A program made the position numbers and the translations under genes. A DNA stretch of 64,000 bases from Janthinobacterium sp. 1_2014MBL_MicDiv (GTDB lineage Bacteria > Pseudomonadota > Gammaproteobacteria > Burkholderiales > Burkholderiaceae_D). The stretch is from assembly GCF_001865675.1 (NCBI RefSeq), contig NZ_CP011319.1, positions 4,216,001 through 4,280,000 on the forward strand. Direction: 5' to 3'. A model generated the notes under the pieces. That model ran no database searches and was not told where the DNA came from. It saw only the letters and a program-made list of their open reading frames with translations. How positions within the stretch are numbered: position 1 is the stretch's first letter; each line of letters starts with the position of its first letter. Below, piece by piece: positions 6,757-15,310 of this stretch.

Positions 6757-8856
6757 TCAGGGTGCGGCCGCGGGCGGCGCTTCCAGGCGGGCGATGGCGG
6801 CCGTGGCGCCGACGGCGCCCGGATAACGGGGATCGAGCCGCAATGCCTGGCGGTATGCCTCGACGGCCTGCGCGCGCAGGCCTTGCTCGACATAAAACTC
6901 GCCCAGGCTGTCCTGCAGATTCGCGTCGCGCGGATGCAAGGTCGTCGCCGCCTGCAGCACGGCCATGCCCTGCGTGACGGCACCGCCGCTCTTCAGGCGG
7001 TAGGCTTCCAGGTTCAGCGCCGCGGGGCCGGCCGCGCCCAGCGGATCGCGGGCCAGCGCCACGCGCAGCGCGGCAAGGGCCGGTTCCGTGTTGCCGCTAC
7101 GCAGCAAGGTCAAGCCCAGCAGCGCGTGCGCGCGGTCGCTGAGCGGATACAGGGCCACGGCCAGGCGGCTGGCCGCCAGCGCCGCCTGCGCTTCGCCGCG
7201 CGCGGCCGATGTTTGCGCCAGGTCAAGCAGCTCGGGCACGAAGTCGGGATAGGCGCGCTGGCCGCGGAAGGCCGTCTGCAGCTTGCCGTCCAGTTCGGCG
7301 ATGGAAGCGGGCGCTGCCGGCCAGGCGATGGCGGCAGTGCGGTCCCAGCTGCCGGCCAGGCTGGCGATGGATTGCTCGAAGGCGGGCGCGAAGCGGGGCA
7401 TGGCGCCGGCAGGCGCGCCCTGCGACAGCACGATGTAGTCGCGCACAAACGCCAGCGCGCCGCCGTGGGCGTACTTGTCCAGGTCAACACCGGACTGCCG
7501 CAGCGTTTCAGCCATGGCGGCGCCGGCCGCCAGGAACACGCGTCCCCCCGCGGGATGGCGGGCCGCGTCGATGAAGGCGCGCGCCGCCTGGGCGTCCGGC
7601 GCCAGGGCCTGGCCGTTGATTTGCATGAATGCCTCGCGCGTGGCGGCCGCATCCGCGTAAGGCTGGCGCGTGCGCTCGGCATGCGCCCGTCCCTCCTCGA
7701 ACAGGCCCTGTGCCACCTGGTAATCGCGCTGCGCGCCGGCCTCGGCGATATACGTCTTCAGCTGCCACGGCTCGCCCGTGACCACCTCGAACAGGCGCTG
7801 CACGAACGCTTCCGGATTGATGCGCTCGAGATTGGCGGCGACGGCGATGGTCAGCTGGCGCGAAGGAAAGCTGAACAGGTAGGTGACGGTTTCCGGCTGC
7901 TGGCCGCCGTGCGCGATGGCGTAACGGCCGCCCGTGGGGAGCATTTCCCAGCCCATGCCATAGTGCGTCAAGCGGCCCGCGCGCGTGGCCATCGGCTGCA
8001 GCATGGTGGCCACGCTGGCCGCCGACAGGATCCTGCCTTCATGGATGCCCTTGCCGAAGGCCAGCATATCGGGCACGCTGGCGCGCGTGCCGCCGGCCGA
8101 AAAGCGGCTGCTGATGTCGACGAATTCCGAATTTTTCCACTCCTTGCCGGCCAGCCGGTAGCCGCGCACGCGGTGCGCGATCACGGCGTCGGGGTCGTCC
8201 ATCACGGTGGCGTCCATGCCCAGCGGCCCCCACACGTGGCGCCGCATGTAGCCGCCATAGCTTTCGCCCGAGGCGCCCTCGATGACGGCGCCCAGCAGGT
8301 TGTAGCCATAGCTGGTGTAGCGGAAGCGCGTGCCCGGTTCGGCGATCAGGTCGAACTGCTCGAAGACGGCGATGGACTGGCGCGTATCCTTGTGCTCCTT
8401 GAAATGCTGCTCTACCCGGCTGTCGCGGTAGGCATCGATGCCGCCCAGGTGGCCCAGCAACTGGCGCACCGTCACGGGAAATGGCTTCACGGGGAAATAC
8501 GGCACATAGGTTTGCACGGGCGCATCGAGGTCGACCTTGCCCTGTTCCACCAGCTGCAGGATGGCCACCGCCGTCATCGGCTTGGTGACGGACGCCAGGC
8601 GATAGCTGGACTGGGCCGTCGCCGGCACCCGGTTTTCCAGGTCGGCATAGCCATAGCCCTTCACCCATTCCACCTGGCCCTGGGTAAAACCGACGGTCAC
8701 GCCGGGGATGCGCTCCACGTCCATGCGCTGGGCCACCCAGCCATCGAAGGCGGCCAGGCGCGCGGCCAGCGCGGGGGCGGGAGCGGAGGCGGCCTGGGCC
8801 ACGCCGCACACCAGCGCCAGCGCGCCGGCGACACAGCTATATTTTTTGTTTTGCAT
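6757..8856 (-). CDS. Serine hydrolase (beta-lactamase/class C type) fused to TPR repeats
   Basis: 699 residues, secreted. The start at 8856 is preferred over 8862 because GGAAG then has 7-nt spacing. Signal peptide to about VAQAASA. The penicillin-binding-like domain has S89-V-T-K92 (catalytic Ser/Lys), the YGYN tyrosine motif and a HGG triad-like motif in YAIAHGGQQPE. After a linker, the C terminus carries TPR-like pairs (LGLTLLRSGNTEPALAALRV, then LGEFYVEQGLRAQAVEAYRQ). Such hydrolases act on peptides or esters outside the cytoplasm; the TPR part suggests a protein partner. Divergent from the sensor kinase at 9033. Confidence 0.88.
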   Translation of the reverse strand: MQNKKYSCVAGALALVCGVAQAASAPAPALAARLAAFDGWVAQRMDVERIPGVTVGFTQGQVEWVKGYGYADLENRVPATAQSSYRLASVTKPMTAVAILQLVEQGKVDLDAPVQTYVPYFPVKPFPVTVRQLLGHLGGIDAYRDSRVEQHFKEHKDTRQSIAVFEQFDLIAEPGTRFRYTSYGYNLLGAVIEGASGESYGGYMRRHVWGPLGMDATVMDDPDAVIAHRVRGYRLAGKEWKNSEFVDISSRFSAGGTRASVPDMLAFGKGIHEGRILSAASVATMLQPMATRAGRLTHYGMGWEMLPTGGRYAIAHGGQQPETVTYLFSFPSRQLTIAVAANLERINPEAFVQRLFEVVTGEPWQLKTYIAEAGAQRDYQVAQGLFEEGRAHAERTRQPYADAAATREAFMQINGQALAPDAQAARAFIDAARHPAGGRVFLAAGAAMAETLRQSGVDLDKYAHGGALAFVRDYIVLSQGAPAGAMPRFAPAFEQSIASLAGSWDRTAAIAWPAAPASIAELDGKLQTAFRGQRAYPDFVPELLDLAQTSAARGEAQAALAASRLAVALYPLSDRAHALLGLTLLRSGNTEPALAALRVALARDPLGAAGPAALNLEAYRLKSGGAVTQGMAVLQAATTLHPRDANLQDSLGEFYVEQGLRAQAVEAYRQALRLDPRYPGAVGATAAIARLEAPPAAAP

Positions 8857-9032
8857 AGTCATGCTTCCATGGTGAGGGCCGCGTCCATAGCGCGGCGCTG
8901 CTTCATGGTAAGTGCCTTTTACGCACCGTTCACCCAGCTTTTTCCGGGCCGTGCACGAAATGCACGTGGCCCGCATGAACGGCACCGGATTATCAAAAAA
9001 CGTCGCGAAATAGTTGCAAATAAGCAGCTACA

Positions 9033-10694
9033 ATGCCCGCCATGCTCCCTTTCCTACACGCCCTGCTGCGCTGCTGCCTCGCCTGCTGTCTGGCCCTGCC
9101 CTCCTGTGCCCTGGCCACGGAGCTGCTATCGCTCGACGGGGGCTGGCGCGCCTGCGGCACCAGTCCGGCGGCGCCCGCCGCCTCGCTGCAGCAGCTGGTC
9201 AAGCCGGGGCTGCTGCTGTGCGCGGAACGCGAGCTGGTTCTGGCCGCCACGCCGCCAGCGACGCAGCTGCTGGTGCTGTCGGCGCTGGCCGCCAGCGAGC
9301 TCTGGCTAGATGATATCCGGATCGGCCGCAATGGCCAGCCCGCGCGGCAGGCCGCCGGGGAAAGCGCGGGCGACATCGATTTCGCCATTCCCCTGAGACC
9401 ACAGCAGCTGGCCGTGGGCAAGCACCATCTGCGCCTGCTGCTGTCGACGCAGCACGTGCCGGCGCGCCTGACGTCGCCCTTCTACGGGCTGTACCTGGTG
9501 GACCGGCAGGATTACCGCGCGGCCCAGACATGGTACAGGCTGCCGCCGCTGCTGCTGGCCGGCGCGCTGGGCGCCGCCGCCCTGCTTTTCCTCGCCTTGA
9601 GCGTGCTGTACCAGCGGCACCGGCACTGGGCCATGTTTGCCGCGCTGTGCCTGGTGGCGGCGCTGCTGCTGGTGGCGGAAATCTGGCGCAGCTTTGCCGG
9701 CTACGCCTATCCCCTGCACCTGCCGCGCCTGTATGCCGTCACCGGGCTGACCTGGCTGTTTTCCACCCTGCTGCCGCTGTATTTTCATGCGGCCTACCGC
9801 CTGCCGCACTGGCCGCTGGCCGCCGCCCTGCTGCTGGCGTGCGTCGCGCTGGCCGGCGCGCTGCCCGCCCATTTCGACAGCCGCTGCTGGCTGATGTTCC
9901 TCGTCGGCCTGGTCGCCAGCCTGGGATGTAACTTGGCCGCCCTGTGGCGCCGCCTGCCGGGCAGCCGCGGCGGCACGCTCATCGCGCTGGCCTCGTGCGG
10001 CCTGTTCGCCCTGACCGGCAGCCAATTCGCCGAAGGCGGCTTCGCCCTGGTCGTCTGCTTCCTGCTGCTTTCCCTGTGCGCCCAATTGCTGGCGCAGCTG
10101 CTGCGCGAACGCGACGCAGCCGCGCGCGCGCAGCAGCTGGAAAACCAGCTCTTGCGCAAGAGCATGCAGCCGCACTTCCTGATGAATTCCCTGAGCCTGA
10201 TCAGCGAACTCAACGCGCAATCGCCGCAGGCGGCGGAAGCGTTCATCGAGGCGCTCGGCGCCGAGTTGCGCATGCTCAACGAGTACGCGCAACAGCCCAG
10301 CATCGCCCTGACGCAGGAACTGGCCCTGTGCCACAATTACCTGAACATCATGAGTACCCGCCTGCAGCAGCCGTGCAGCCTGCAGCTGGCAGGCGATCCG
10401 ACTTCGATCACCGTGCCGCCCGCCACCTTGCTGACGGCGCTGGAAAATGCGTTCAGCCACAACCGCTACCGCCACGGCGCCATCTTCGAGCTGCACCTGG
10501 AAAACCGGGCGAAAGCGCACATCCTCACGCTGACCCTGCCTGCGGGCGAACCGCGCCAGCATGCGGGCGGCGGCATGGGCGAACAGTACATCCGCACCAG
10601 CCTGCATGCCGTGTTTGGCGACAGCGCCCGCTATGCCCGCGAGCAAGATCAACAGGGCTGGCGCCTCACGTTCACCGTGCCGGCGGCGCCATGA
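9033..10694 (+). CDS. LytS/YehU-type sensor histidine kinase
   Basis: 553 residues. Signal-like N terminus, a periplasmic beta-rich domain to about residue 165 (SELWLDDIRIGRNGQPARQ), then a block of about seven membrane helices (165-350) as in 7TMR-DISM sensors. The His_kinase box follows with H381 in MQPHFLMNSLSL, then an ATPase domain with the N-box in LLTALENAFSHNRYR. No ribosome site is strong, and ATG 9042 is an alternative start. The stop overlaps the response-regulator start by ATGA, so the two are coupled. The ligand is unknown. Confidence 0.9.
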   Translation: MPAMLPFLHALLRCCLACCLALPSCALATELLSLDGGWRACGTSPAAPAASLQQLVKPGLLLCAERELVLAATPPATQLLVLSALAASELWLDDIRIGRNGQPARQAAGESAGDIDFAIPLRPQQLAVGKHHLRLLLSTQHVPARLTSPFYGLYLVDRQDYRAAQTWYRLPPLLLAGALGAAALLFLALSVLYQRHRHWAMFAALCLVAALLLVAEIWRSFAGYAYPLHLPRLYAVTGLTWLFSTLLPLYFHAAYRLPHWPLAAALLLACVALAGALPAHFDSRCWLMFLVGLVASLGCNLAALWRRLPGSRGGTLIALASCGLFALTGSQFAEGGFALVVCFLLLSLCAQLLAQLLRERDAAARAQQLENQLLRKSMQPHFLMNSLSLISELNAQSPQAAEAFIEALGAELRMLNEYAQQPSIALTQELALCHNYLNIMSTRLQQPCSLQLAGDPTSITVPPATLLTALENAFSHNRYRHGAIFELHLENRAKAHILTLTLPAGEPRQHAGGGMGEQYIRTSLHAVFGDSARYAREQDQQGWRLTFTVPAAP

Positions 10695-11392
10695 AGGTCT
10701 TGATACTGGAAGATGAACCGCTGATCGCGCAAGGCCTGGCACGCGAGGTACGCGCGCATTTCGGCGCCCGCCTGGCGGCGCTGGCGCTGCATGACACGGT
10801 GGAGCAGGCGCTGGCCGCCTTGCGGCACGGCGATTATGATTTGCTGCTGCTGGACTTGCACCTGCACGGCGCCGACGGCTATGACTTGCTGCGCCTGGCC
10901 GGCAGTGCCGCGTTCCAGACCATCGTCGTCTCGGCCCACGCGGAACGCTCGATCACGGCGTTCGACTTCGGCGTGCTCGACTTTGTTGCCAAGCCCTTCA
11001 GCCGCGAGCGCCTGCACAAGGCCTTGCAGCGCTACACGGACCGGGCCGATCCGGCGGCGCCGCGCCCCGCCTCGCTGGCGGTGAAGAAACGGGGAGGGCT
11101 GGAATGGATCGCCGTGGCCGAGATCGACCATGTGCAGGCCGATGGGCACTACAGCAACATCGTGCTGCGCAGCGGCGAACAGTGCTTCCACGATTTGGCG
11201 ATCGACAAGCTGATGGCCCTGCTGCCGCCCCACTTCCTGCGCGTGCACCGCTCCTACATCGTCAACAGCCTGGGCTTCAAACGGCTGCAGATCGGAGCCG
11301 GCGGCAAATATGCGCTCGACACGCAAACGAGCACGGGCATTCCCGTCTCGCGCAGCAGCTATCCCCTGCTGAAGCGGCGGCTGCTGGGCTGA
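10691..11392 (+). CDS. LytTR-family response regulator
   Basis: 233 residues. Receiver domain 1-120 with acidic pocket EDE, phospho-acceptor D55 in LLLLDLHLHG, Ser in VVSAHAE and K in FVAKPFSRE. The LytTR DNA-binding domain is C-terminal (WIAVAEIDHVQADGHYSNIV, then HRSYIVNSLGFKRLQI, ending ISRSSYPLLKRRLLG-like). Partner of the kinase that it overlaps. LytTR regulators usually bind tandem direct repeats upstream of secreted-protein or peptidase genes; the divergent serine hydrolase at 8856 is a possible target (inference). Confidence 0.94.
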   Translation: MKVLILEDEPLIAQGLAREVRAHFGARLAALALHDTVEQALAALRHGDYDLLLLDLHLHGADGYDLLRLAGSAAFQTIVVSAHAERSITAFDFGVLDFVAKPFSRERLHKALQRYTDRADPAAPRPASLAVKKRGGLEWIAVAEIDHVQADGHYSNIVLRSGEQCFHDLAIDKLMALLPPHFLRVHRSYIVNSLGFKRLQIGAGGKYALDTQTSTGIPVSRSSYPLLKRRLLG

Positions 11393-11407
11393 CGCTCCGC
11401 GTCGCCC

Positions 11408-12280
11408 CTACCAGTGCGGCGCGTAGTTGGGAAATGGCGAGGCCATGTGCTCGGGCTCCACCGGCGGCGCCATCCAGTCGCGCGGGTCGACCTTGTAGTA
11501 CTGGAGGAATTGCGCGTACAGCTCTTCATGGTGCTCAGCCATCTGGTATGGCTTTTCAAAGAAGGTTTCCGTGGCCACGGCAAAGAATTCGGCCGGATTC
11601 GTGGCGCCGTAATGGTCCATCACGCTTTGCTGCTGGTACATGGCGTCGTGGCGCAGGTTGTCGAAGTCGCGCGACAGCACCGTGGCCCAGCTGCGGTAGC
11701 TCGACACATTCGGCAGGTAGGGCGCGCCATTCGCGGCACCCGATTCGCTGTCGAGCTGATGCGCAAACTCATGCAGCACGACATTGTGGCCATCGGTCCA
11801 GTCCGCCGCGCCGCGCTGCACGTGATCCCAGGCCAGCACCACGCGGCCATCGCCCCACGATTCGCCCAGTAAACCATTGGCCGATGGCGTGACGACGCCA
11901 CCCGGCCCCACTTCATTGCGCGTGACGATGAATTCGTTGGGATAGACGAGGATGGTGTCGAGTTCGGGATACACCTGGGTCTGGCGATTGAGCAGCAACA
12001 GACAGGCCTGGCCGGCGATGGTGTAGCGCATCTCGTCCGTGATATCCAGGCCGCCGCAACCGACGAATTTCTTCTGGTACAGGAACTGCACGACGAGACG
12101 GCGCAACTGCTCCTGCAGCGGGGCCGGCATGCGCGTATACACGGGAATATTCTGTTCCAGCACGGCCAGGCCTTCCGGCGGCAAGGGCTTCGCCAGCGCC
12201 CGCTTCAAGCGCCAGCGGGGAAACCACAGCGAAAAGACGATGGCGGCCGTGACGAGGGCAATCCACAGCAGCGGGTTCAT
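11408..12280 (-). CDS. mtfA: MtfA-like zinc peptidase (M90 family)
   Basis: 290 residues. One N-terminal membrane helix (about 4-20, LLWIALVTAAIVFSLWF), then a soluble domain with the zinc motif H170-E-F-A-H174 followed by QLD, and downstream NPAEFFAVATETFFEKP, which supplies the third ligand region. E. coli MtfA binds Mlc and regulates PtsG; here the membrane anchor and the lack of a nearby PTS leave the target open. The start at 12280 is the first ATG before the membrane helix; the longer frame upstream is not supported. Convergent with the LytTR gene (15 bp apart). Confidence 0.9.
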   Translation of the reverse strand: MNPLLWIALVTAAIVFSLWFPRWRLKRALAKPLPPEGLAVLEQNIPVYTRMPAPLQEQLRRLVVQFLYQKKFVGCGGLDITDEMRYTIAGQACLLLLNRQTQVYPELDTILVYPNEFIVTRNEVGPGGVVTPSANGLLGESWGDGRVVLAWDHVQRGAADWTDGHNVVLHEFAHQLDSESGAANGAPYLPNVSSYRSWATVLSRDFDNLRHDAMYQQQSVMDHYGATNPAEFFAVATETFFEKPYQMAEHHEELYAQFLQYYKVDPRDWMAPPVEPEHMASPFPNYAPHW

Positions 12281-12514
12281 GCGGACACCCGTTCCAGGCA
12301 GTGCACTGGGGAAATCAATAACAAGGCGGCGTAGGCAGACAAGGACAAGCTCCTTCGAATGAACCCCGCATCGGGACGGGCGGGTAGTCCAGCCCACATG
12401 GGGTTGATTAACATCTTTTCAATCCACCAAGATCAACGGGCCGGCTCCAACGCCAAAAGCCGGGTTGCAACCCGGCTTTCATTCTTTCATTATAACGTTC
12501 CAACGCCTGACAAA
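12281..12514. other. Intergenic upstream of mtfA
   Basis: No coding potential. It contains TTGATTAACATCTT around 12403, a partial FNR-like half-site, and AT-richer sequence near 12480-12510. It probably holds the mtfA promoter, but I cannot place it. Confidence 0.4.
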
Positions 12515-12618
12515 ACCGTAGCGAGCGGCGATGATTTGTGGCTAAGAAGCGCAACCGTACTCTAGTACGGTGAGCATCGCAGGCCGCAAAGCGCGCCGCG
12601 CAGTAGGTTTGGTCAGGC
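12515..12618. repeat. Dispersed palindromic repeat, copy R2 (reference copy)
   Basis: The ends GCCTGACAAAACC and GGTTTGGTCAGGC are inverted repeats (12 of 13). The centre is the hairpin CCGTACTCTAGTACGG followed by TGAGCATCGCAGGCCGC. The same order of blocks is found, in either orientation, at the five other copies. It lies directly after the stop of the winged-helix gene at 12620. Confidence 0.85.
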
Positions 12619-12619
12619 C

Positions 12620-13240
12620 TTATTCTGCAGCTTTCTGCTGCGGCGCACCAAACAGGGCCGCCACCAGCGGATCGCGCGTCACGGGACCACGGTTGACGCG
12701 GATCGCGTAATGCGTGTCATCGGCCAGGATGTGGAAGTGACGGCCGCTGCCTGCCATGCTTTGCTCGCGCAGGCCGGGACGGTCCTTGCGCGGTGGCGCG
12801 CCTTCGCGTTTTGGCTGGACGATGGCGGCCAGGAAGGCGCGCACGCGCTCAGGGTCCGGCGTCAACTGGTACACTGCCTTGCCCAGATAGGTGGCCGTGC
12901 CTTCGATGTAGCGTGCCAGCTCGATCACGCCCGCTTCGCGCAGGTCGCGGATGTATTTGCGGGCGCCCGATGGCGAAAACTTGAGGAACCAGGCGATTTC
13001 ATCAGCCAGCATCTCGTGCAGCGACAGTTCGCCGATCAGCTTTTGCATGTTTTCGATACGGCGCAGGGTGGCCGACGTCGAACGCACGCGTTCGATCGGT
13101 GCCATGGAAATGGGATTCATGCGCTCCGGGGGGATAGGGGCCGCACGTTCGACCATTTGCGAGCCTTTTTCGGGGCTACGAAGTTCCTGGTGCGCTGCCT
13201 TTAATTCGCTCTTCACGTGAGACTGAGTCATTGCATGCAT
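12620..13240 (-). CDS. Putative winged-helix protein, 206 aa
   Basis: The start at 13240 follows AAGGAG with 8-nt spacing. The first 60 residues are polar and probably flexible. Residues about 75-135 read as a winged helix: LHEMLADEIAWFLKFSPSGA, then RKYIRDLREAGVIELARYIE as the recognition-like helix, then a wing and YQLTPDPERVRAFLAAI. The C-terminal part is basic and ends QQKAAE. No sensor domain is seen. A sigma-54-like element lies about 50 bp upstream on the same strand. Probably a DNA-binding regulator of unknown target. Confidence 0.75.
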   Translation of the reverse strand: MHAMTQSHVKSELKAAHQELRSPEKGSQMVERAAPIPPERMNPISMAPIERVRSTSATLRRIENMQKLIGELSLHEMLADEIAWFLKFSPSGARKYIRDLREAGVIELARYIEGTATYLGKAVYQLTPDPERVRAFLAAIVQPKREGAPPRKDRPGLREQSMAGSGRHFHILADDTHYAIRVNRGPVTRDPLVAALFGAPQQKAAE

Positions 13241-13290
13241 TTGAATACTCCTTTTAAACGATTGCCGGTAGCCCGGATTGTTAAATTCTT

Positions 13291-13306
13291 GGCAATTTTT
13301 ATGCCA
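13291..13306 (-). promoter_or_regulatory. Candidate sigma-54 promoter for the winged-helix gene
   Basis: Reading the minus strand: TGGCATAAAAATTGCC, with exactly 10 bases between GG (-24) and GC (-12). It ends about 50 bp before the start at 13240. The element is itself partly palindromic, so a chance match is possible. Confidence 0.45.
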
Positions 13307-13609
13307 GAAAGCCACAAATCCTGGGCGTCTGACCACAGAATGCCAGCCTGATCTCCCTCGGTCTGTGCGTTAACGAACATTAGAAGCAAGAAAGTGAAAA
13401 ATATTTCCTCAGTGAATTATTTCTCTTGCGCATCTTCAATCCCGCGCTCTCGCCCGCCGCACCTGAATTCGGCGCAAAGGTGCGCTGAAGGTGAAGTGGC
13501 GAACAGAAGCGTCGGCACTCTTGCAATAAATTCAAGGCTCACGCATGGCGTCGCCATCTGGCTTGCCGCCTGCATCGCGATACTCTTGATACTTGCAAAG
13601 GAAACCATC
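13307..13609. other. Intergenic between winged-helix and lipoprotein genes
   Basis: No supported gene, although the lipoprotein frame stays open back to 13394 without a ribosome site. It holds the envelope-regulon palindrome at 13364-13379 and, 33 bp on, an AT-rich TATTTC that may be a -10. Confidence 0.5.
13364..13379. promoter_or_regulatory. Envelope-regulon palindrome, site 1
   Basis: TGTGCGTTAACGAACA, core GTGCG-N4-CGAAC. It is 230 bp before the lipoprotein start at 13610, with a TATTTC hexamer centred 33 bp downstream. It also lies 124 bp before the divergent winged-helix gene. Confidence 0.55.
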
Positions 13610-13843
13610 ATGAAAATAGCTGCTCTGCTGGCCGCCGCCGCCCTGCTCTCCCTGTCCGCGTGCAAGAAACCCGCCGAGGCGCCGCTGCCTGAAACGGCAC
13701 CCATGCCCAGTTCCGCGCCACAAGTGCTGCCGGCCCCGCTTCCTGCCACGCCGGAAGCGGGGCCCGGCAACGTCACGCCGCCCGCGCCCCTGACCGACCC
13801 CGCCACAGCACCGGCGTTGCCGCCAGCCACGGCGCCGAAATAA
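13610..13843 (+). CDS. Small Pro/Ala-rich lipoprotein
   Basis: 77 residues. Type II signal peptide with lipobox LSAC (Cys about 19), followed by KK and a low-complexity Pro/Ala/Thr segment to the end. No folded domain is seen; it may be a spacer-like envelope lipoprotein. The start is chosen at the ATG before the signal peptide, because the upstream extension has no secretion signal. A strong terminator follows at 13927. Confidence 0.75.
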   Translation: MKIAALLAAAALLSLSACKKPAEAPLPETAPMPSSAPQVLPAPLPATPEAGPGNVTPPAPLTDPATAPALPPATAPK

Positions 13844-13926
13844 GGGCCCTGGCGCCAGGGCGCCGGCACGGCTAGCCGCCGACAGGCTACCCGTGCCGCG
13901 CGCCCCCCCTACTCCACGGGGGAGTT

Positions 13927-13961
13927 ACGCGTTGCCAGCTGGTTCTGCAACGCGTTTTTTT
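13927..13961 (+). terminator. Rho-independent terminator
   Basis: Stem ACGCGTTGC / GCAACGCGT, loop of about 11 nt, then seven T. It follows the lipoprotein gene by about 80 bp. Confidence 0.85.
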
Positions 13962-14070
13962 ACGATTGGAGTCGGCCGCGCCATTTAGGTTCACCCGCAT
14001 TTGCCCGCGTTTATCCCCTGCTTGCCGCCCCCCGTCCTCGCCCAAGCGCCCCGTCCCGCCCGGCCAGCCA

Positions 14071-14084
14071 TGCGGAAATCCGCA
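14071..14084. promoter_or_regulatory. Palindrome, probable upstream activator site
   Basis: TGCGGAAATCCGCA, a perfect inverted repeat with arms TGCGGA and TCCGCA. Its end is 116 bp upstream of the -24 element, a usual distance for enhancer-binding proteins of the DctD/NtrC group. Confidence 0.55.
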
Positions 14085-14199
14085 CGCCATTTCCCGCCAC
14101 CGTGCGGAAAAGCGGAATCTGGATATTTCCTCATTTCAATAGATCCAAATTAAGCCTTTATAAACAATCACTTGCAATAAACGCCAAAATGCGCTCCAC

Positions 14200-14216
14200 T
14201 GGCACGGAAGATGCTT
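14200..14216 (+). promoter_or_regulatory. Sigma-54 promoter of the ABC importer operon
   Basis: TGGCACGGAAGATGCTT matches TGGCACG-N4-TTGCT with one mismatch. GG and GC are separated by exactly 10 bases. Transcription would start near 14228, about 65 nt before the binding-protein gene. Confidence 0.75.
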
Positions 14217-14293
14217 CTATATTTTCATAACCGCCGCCAGAGCGGCAGCCTCATCGAATATAAAAACCATCTACCTTTTTTGGAGACAACAGC

Positions 14294-15295
14294 ATGGCAA
14301 GCACCTTCCGCATCTCATCCTTCCTGAACACCAAGGCCCTGGCCGTCGCCGTCGCGCTGGCCGCGCAATTCCCGCTGGCCGTCCACGCGGCCGACGTCGT
14401 ACGCCTGGGCAACCTGAAATTCGCCCATTACGGCGCCGTCGCCTATATGAAGGAAATCGCGCCGAAATACGACCTGAAAATCGAAGAGCGCATCTTCGCC
14501 AAGGGTCTCGATATCGTTCCCGCCATGATCGCCGGCGAAGTCGACGTCTCGGCCAGCGCGCTGGAAGCGGCCATCACGGGCCGCGCCACGGGCTTGCCCG
14601 TCTACCTGGTCGGCGGTTTCGCCAAGGGCGGCGTGCAGATCGTCGGCCGTCCCGACCTGAACATCAAGGGCATCGCCGACTTGAAAGGCAAGAAAGTCGG
14701 CGTCACGCGCGGCGGCCCGCAGGAAATCCTGCTGTTTGCCGAATTGTCGAAAGCCAAGCTGACCTGGTCCGACAAGCCGGGCAAGGATGTGCAGATCCTG
14801 TACATGGGCTATCCCGACCTGAACCAGGCCCTGCTGACCAAGGATATCGACGCCATGAGCCAGTCCGAGCCGTACTCGACGCAGGCCATCCACAAGAAAT
14901 ACGGTTCGGCCATCATGAAGCCGTATGACACCCCGCTGGGCGAGCCCGTGCGCGCCCTCGTGATGACGGAAAAAATGTACAAGGAAAAACCGGCCGTGGC
15001 GCAACGCTTCATGGATTGTTTCGTCGCCGCCACCCGTGCCTTCCTGGCCGACCCGAAACTGGCGGAAAAATACGTGCGCGAATCGATGTTCAAGAACCAG
15101 ATCACGACCGAGGATTACCGCGACGCCATCGACAACGCCATCTTCACGGAAGACATCACGCAGAGCCACGTGCAGCTGACCACCGATTACATGGTGAAAT
15201 TCGGCGTGGGCCGCATGGCCAAACCGCCTGCCGCCAAGGATTGGGTCAAGCTGGACCTGCTGGAAAAAGCCAAGAAATCCTACGCCCCACGCTGA
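14294..15295 (+). CDS. ABC transporter binding protein (SsuA/TauA/NMT1-like)
   Basis: 333 residues. Signal peptide to about VHAADVV. Mature fold as in nitrate/sulfonate/taurine binding proteins: RLGNLKFAHYGAVAYMKEIA, IVPAMIAGEVDVSASALEAA, IADLKGKKVGVTRGGPQEIL, GYPDLNQALLTKDIDAMSQS. No Cys for lipidation. It delivers an unknown substrate to the permease and ATPase that follow. The upstream sigma-54 promoter and the DctBD-like pair downstream suggest induction by an external ligand, possibly an organic acid (inference). Confidence 0.9.
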   Translation: MASTFRISSFLNTKALAVAVALAAQFPLAVHAADVVRLGNLKFAHYGAVAYMKEIAPKYDLKIEERIFAKGLDIVPAMIAGEVDVSASALEAAITGRATGLPVYLVGGFAKGGVQIVGRPDLNIKGIADLKGKKVGVTRGGPQEILLFAELSKAKLTWSDKPGKDVQILYMGYPDLNQALLTKDIDAMSQSEPYSTQAIHKKYGSAIMKPYDTPLGEPVRALVMTEKMYKEKPAVAQRFMDCFVAATRAFLADPKLAEKYVRESMFKNQITTEDYRDAIDNAIFTEDITQSHVQLTTDYMVKFGVGRMAKPPAAKDWVKLDLLEKAKKSYAPR

Positions 15296-15310
15296 TCGGA
15301 AAGTCTCACC

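Larger units (their letters stand above)
13962..14293. other. Regulatory region of the ABC importer operon
   Basis: No gene. It contains a perfect palindrome at 14071-14084, a related TGCGGAAAAGCGGAA half at about 14103, and the sigma-54 element at 14200-14216. The part from 14130 is AT-rich, as expected between an enhancer and a sigma-54 promoter. Confidence 0.6.

Noticed and set aside
6667..9309. 880-codon open frame on the plus strand
   Set aside because: It is antisense to the serine-hydrolase gene, is His/Arg/Gln-rich without domain signs, and follows the third-position GC bias of the real gene.
12400..12420. FNR-like TTGATTAACATCTT upstream of mtfA
   Set aside because: Only the left half matches fully and no -10 was found at the expected distance.
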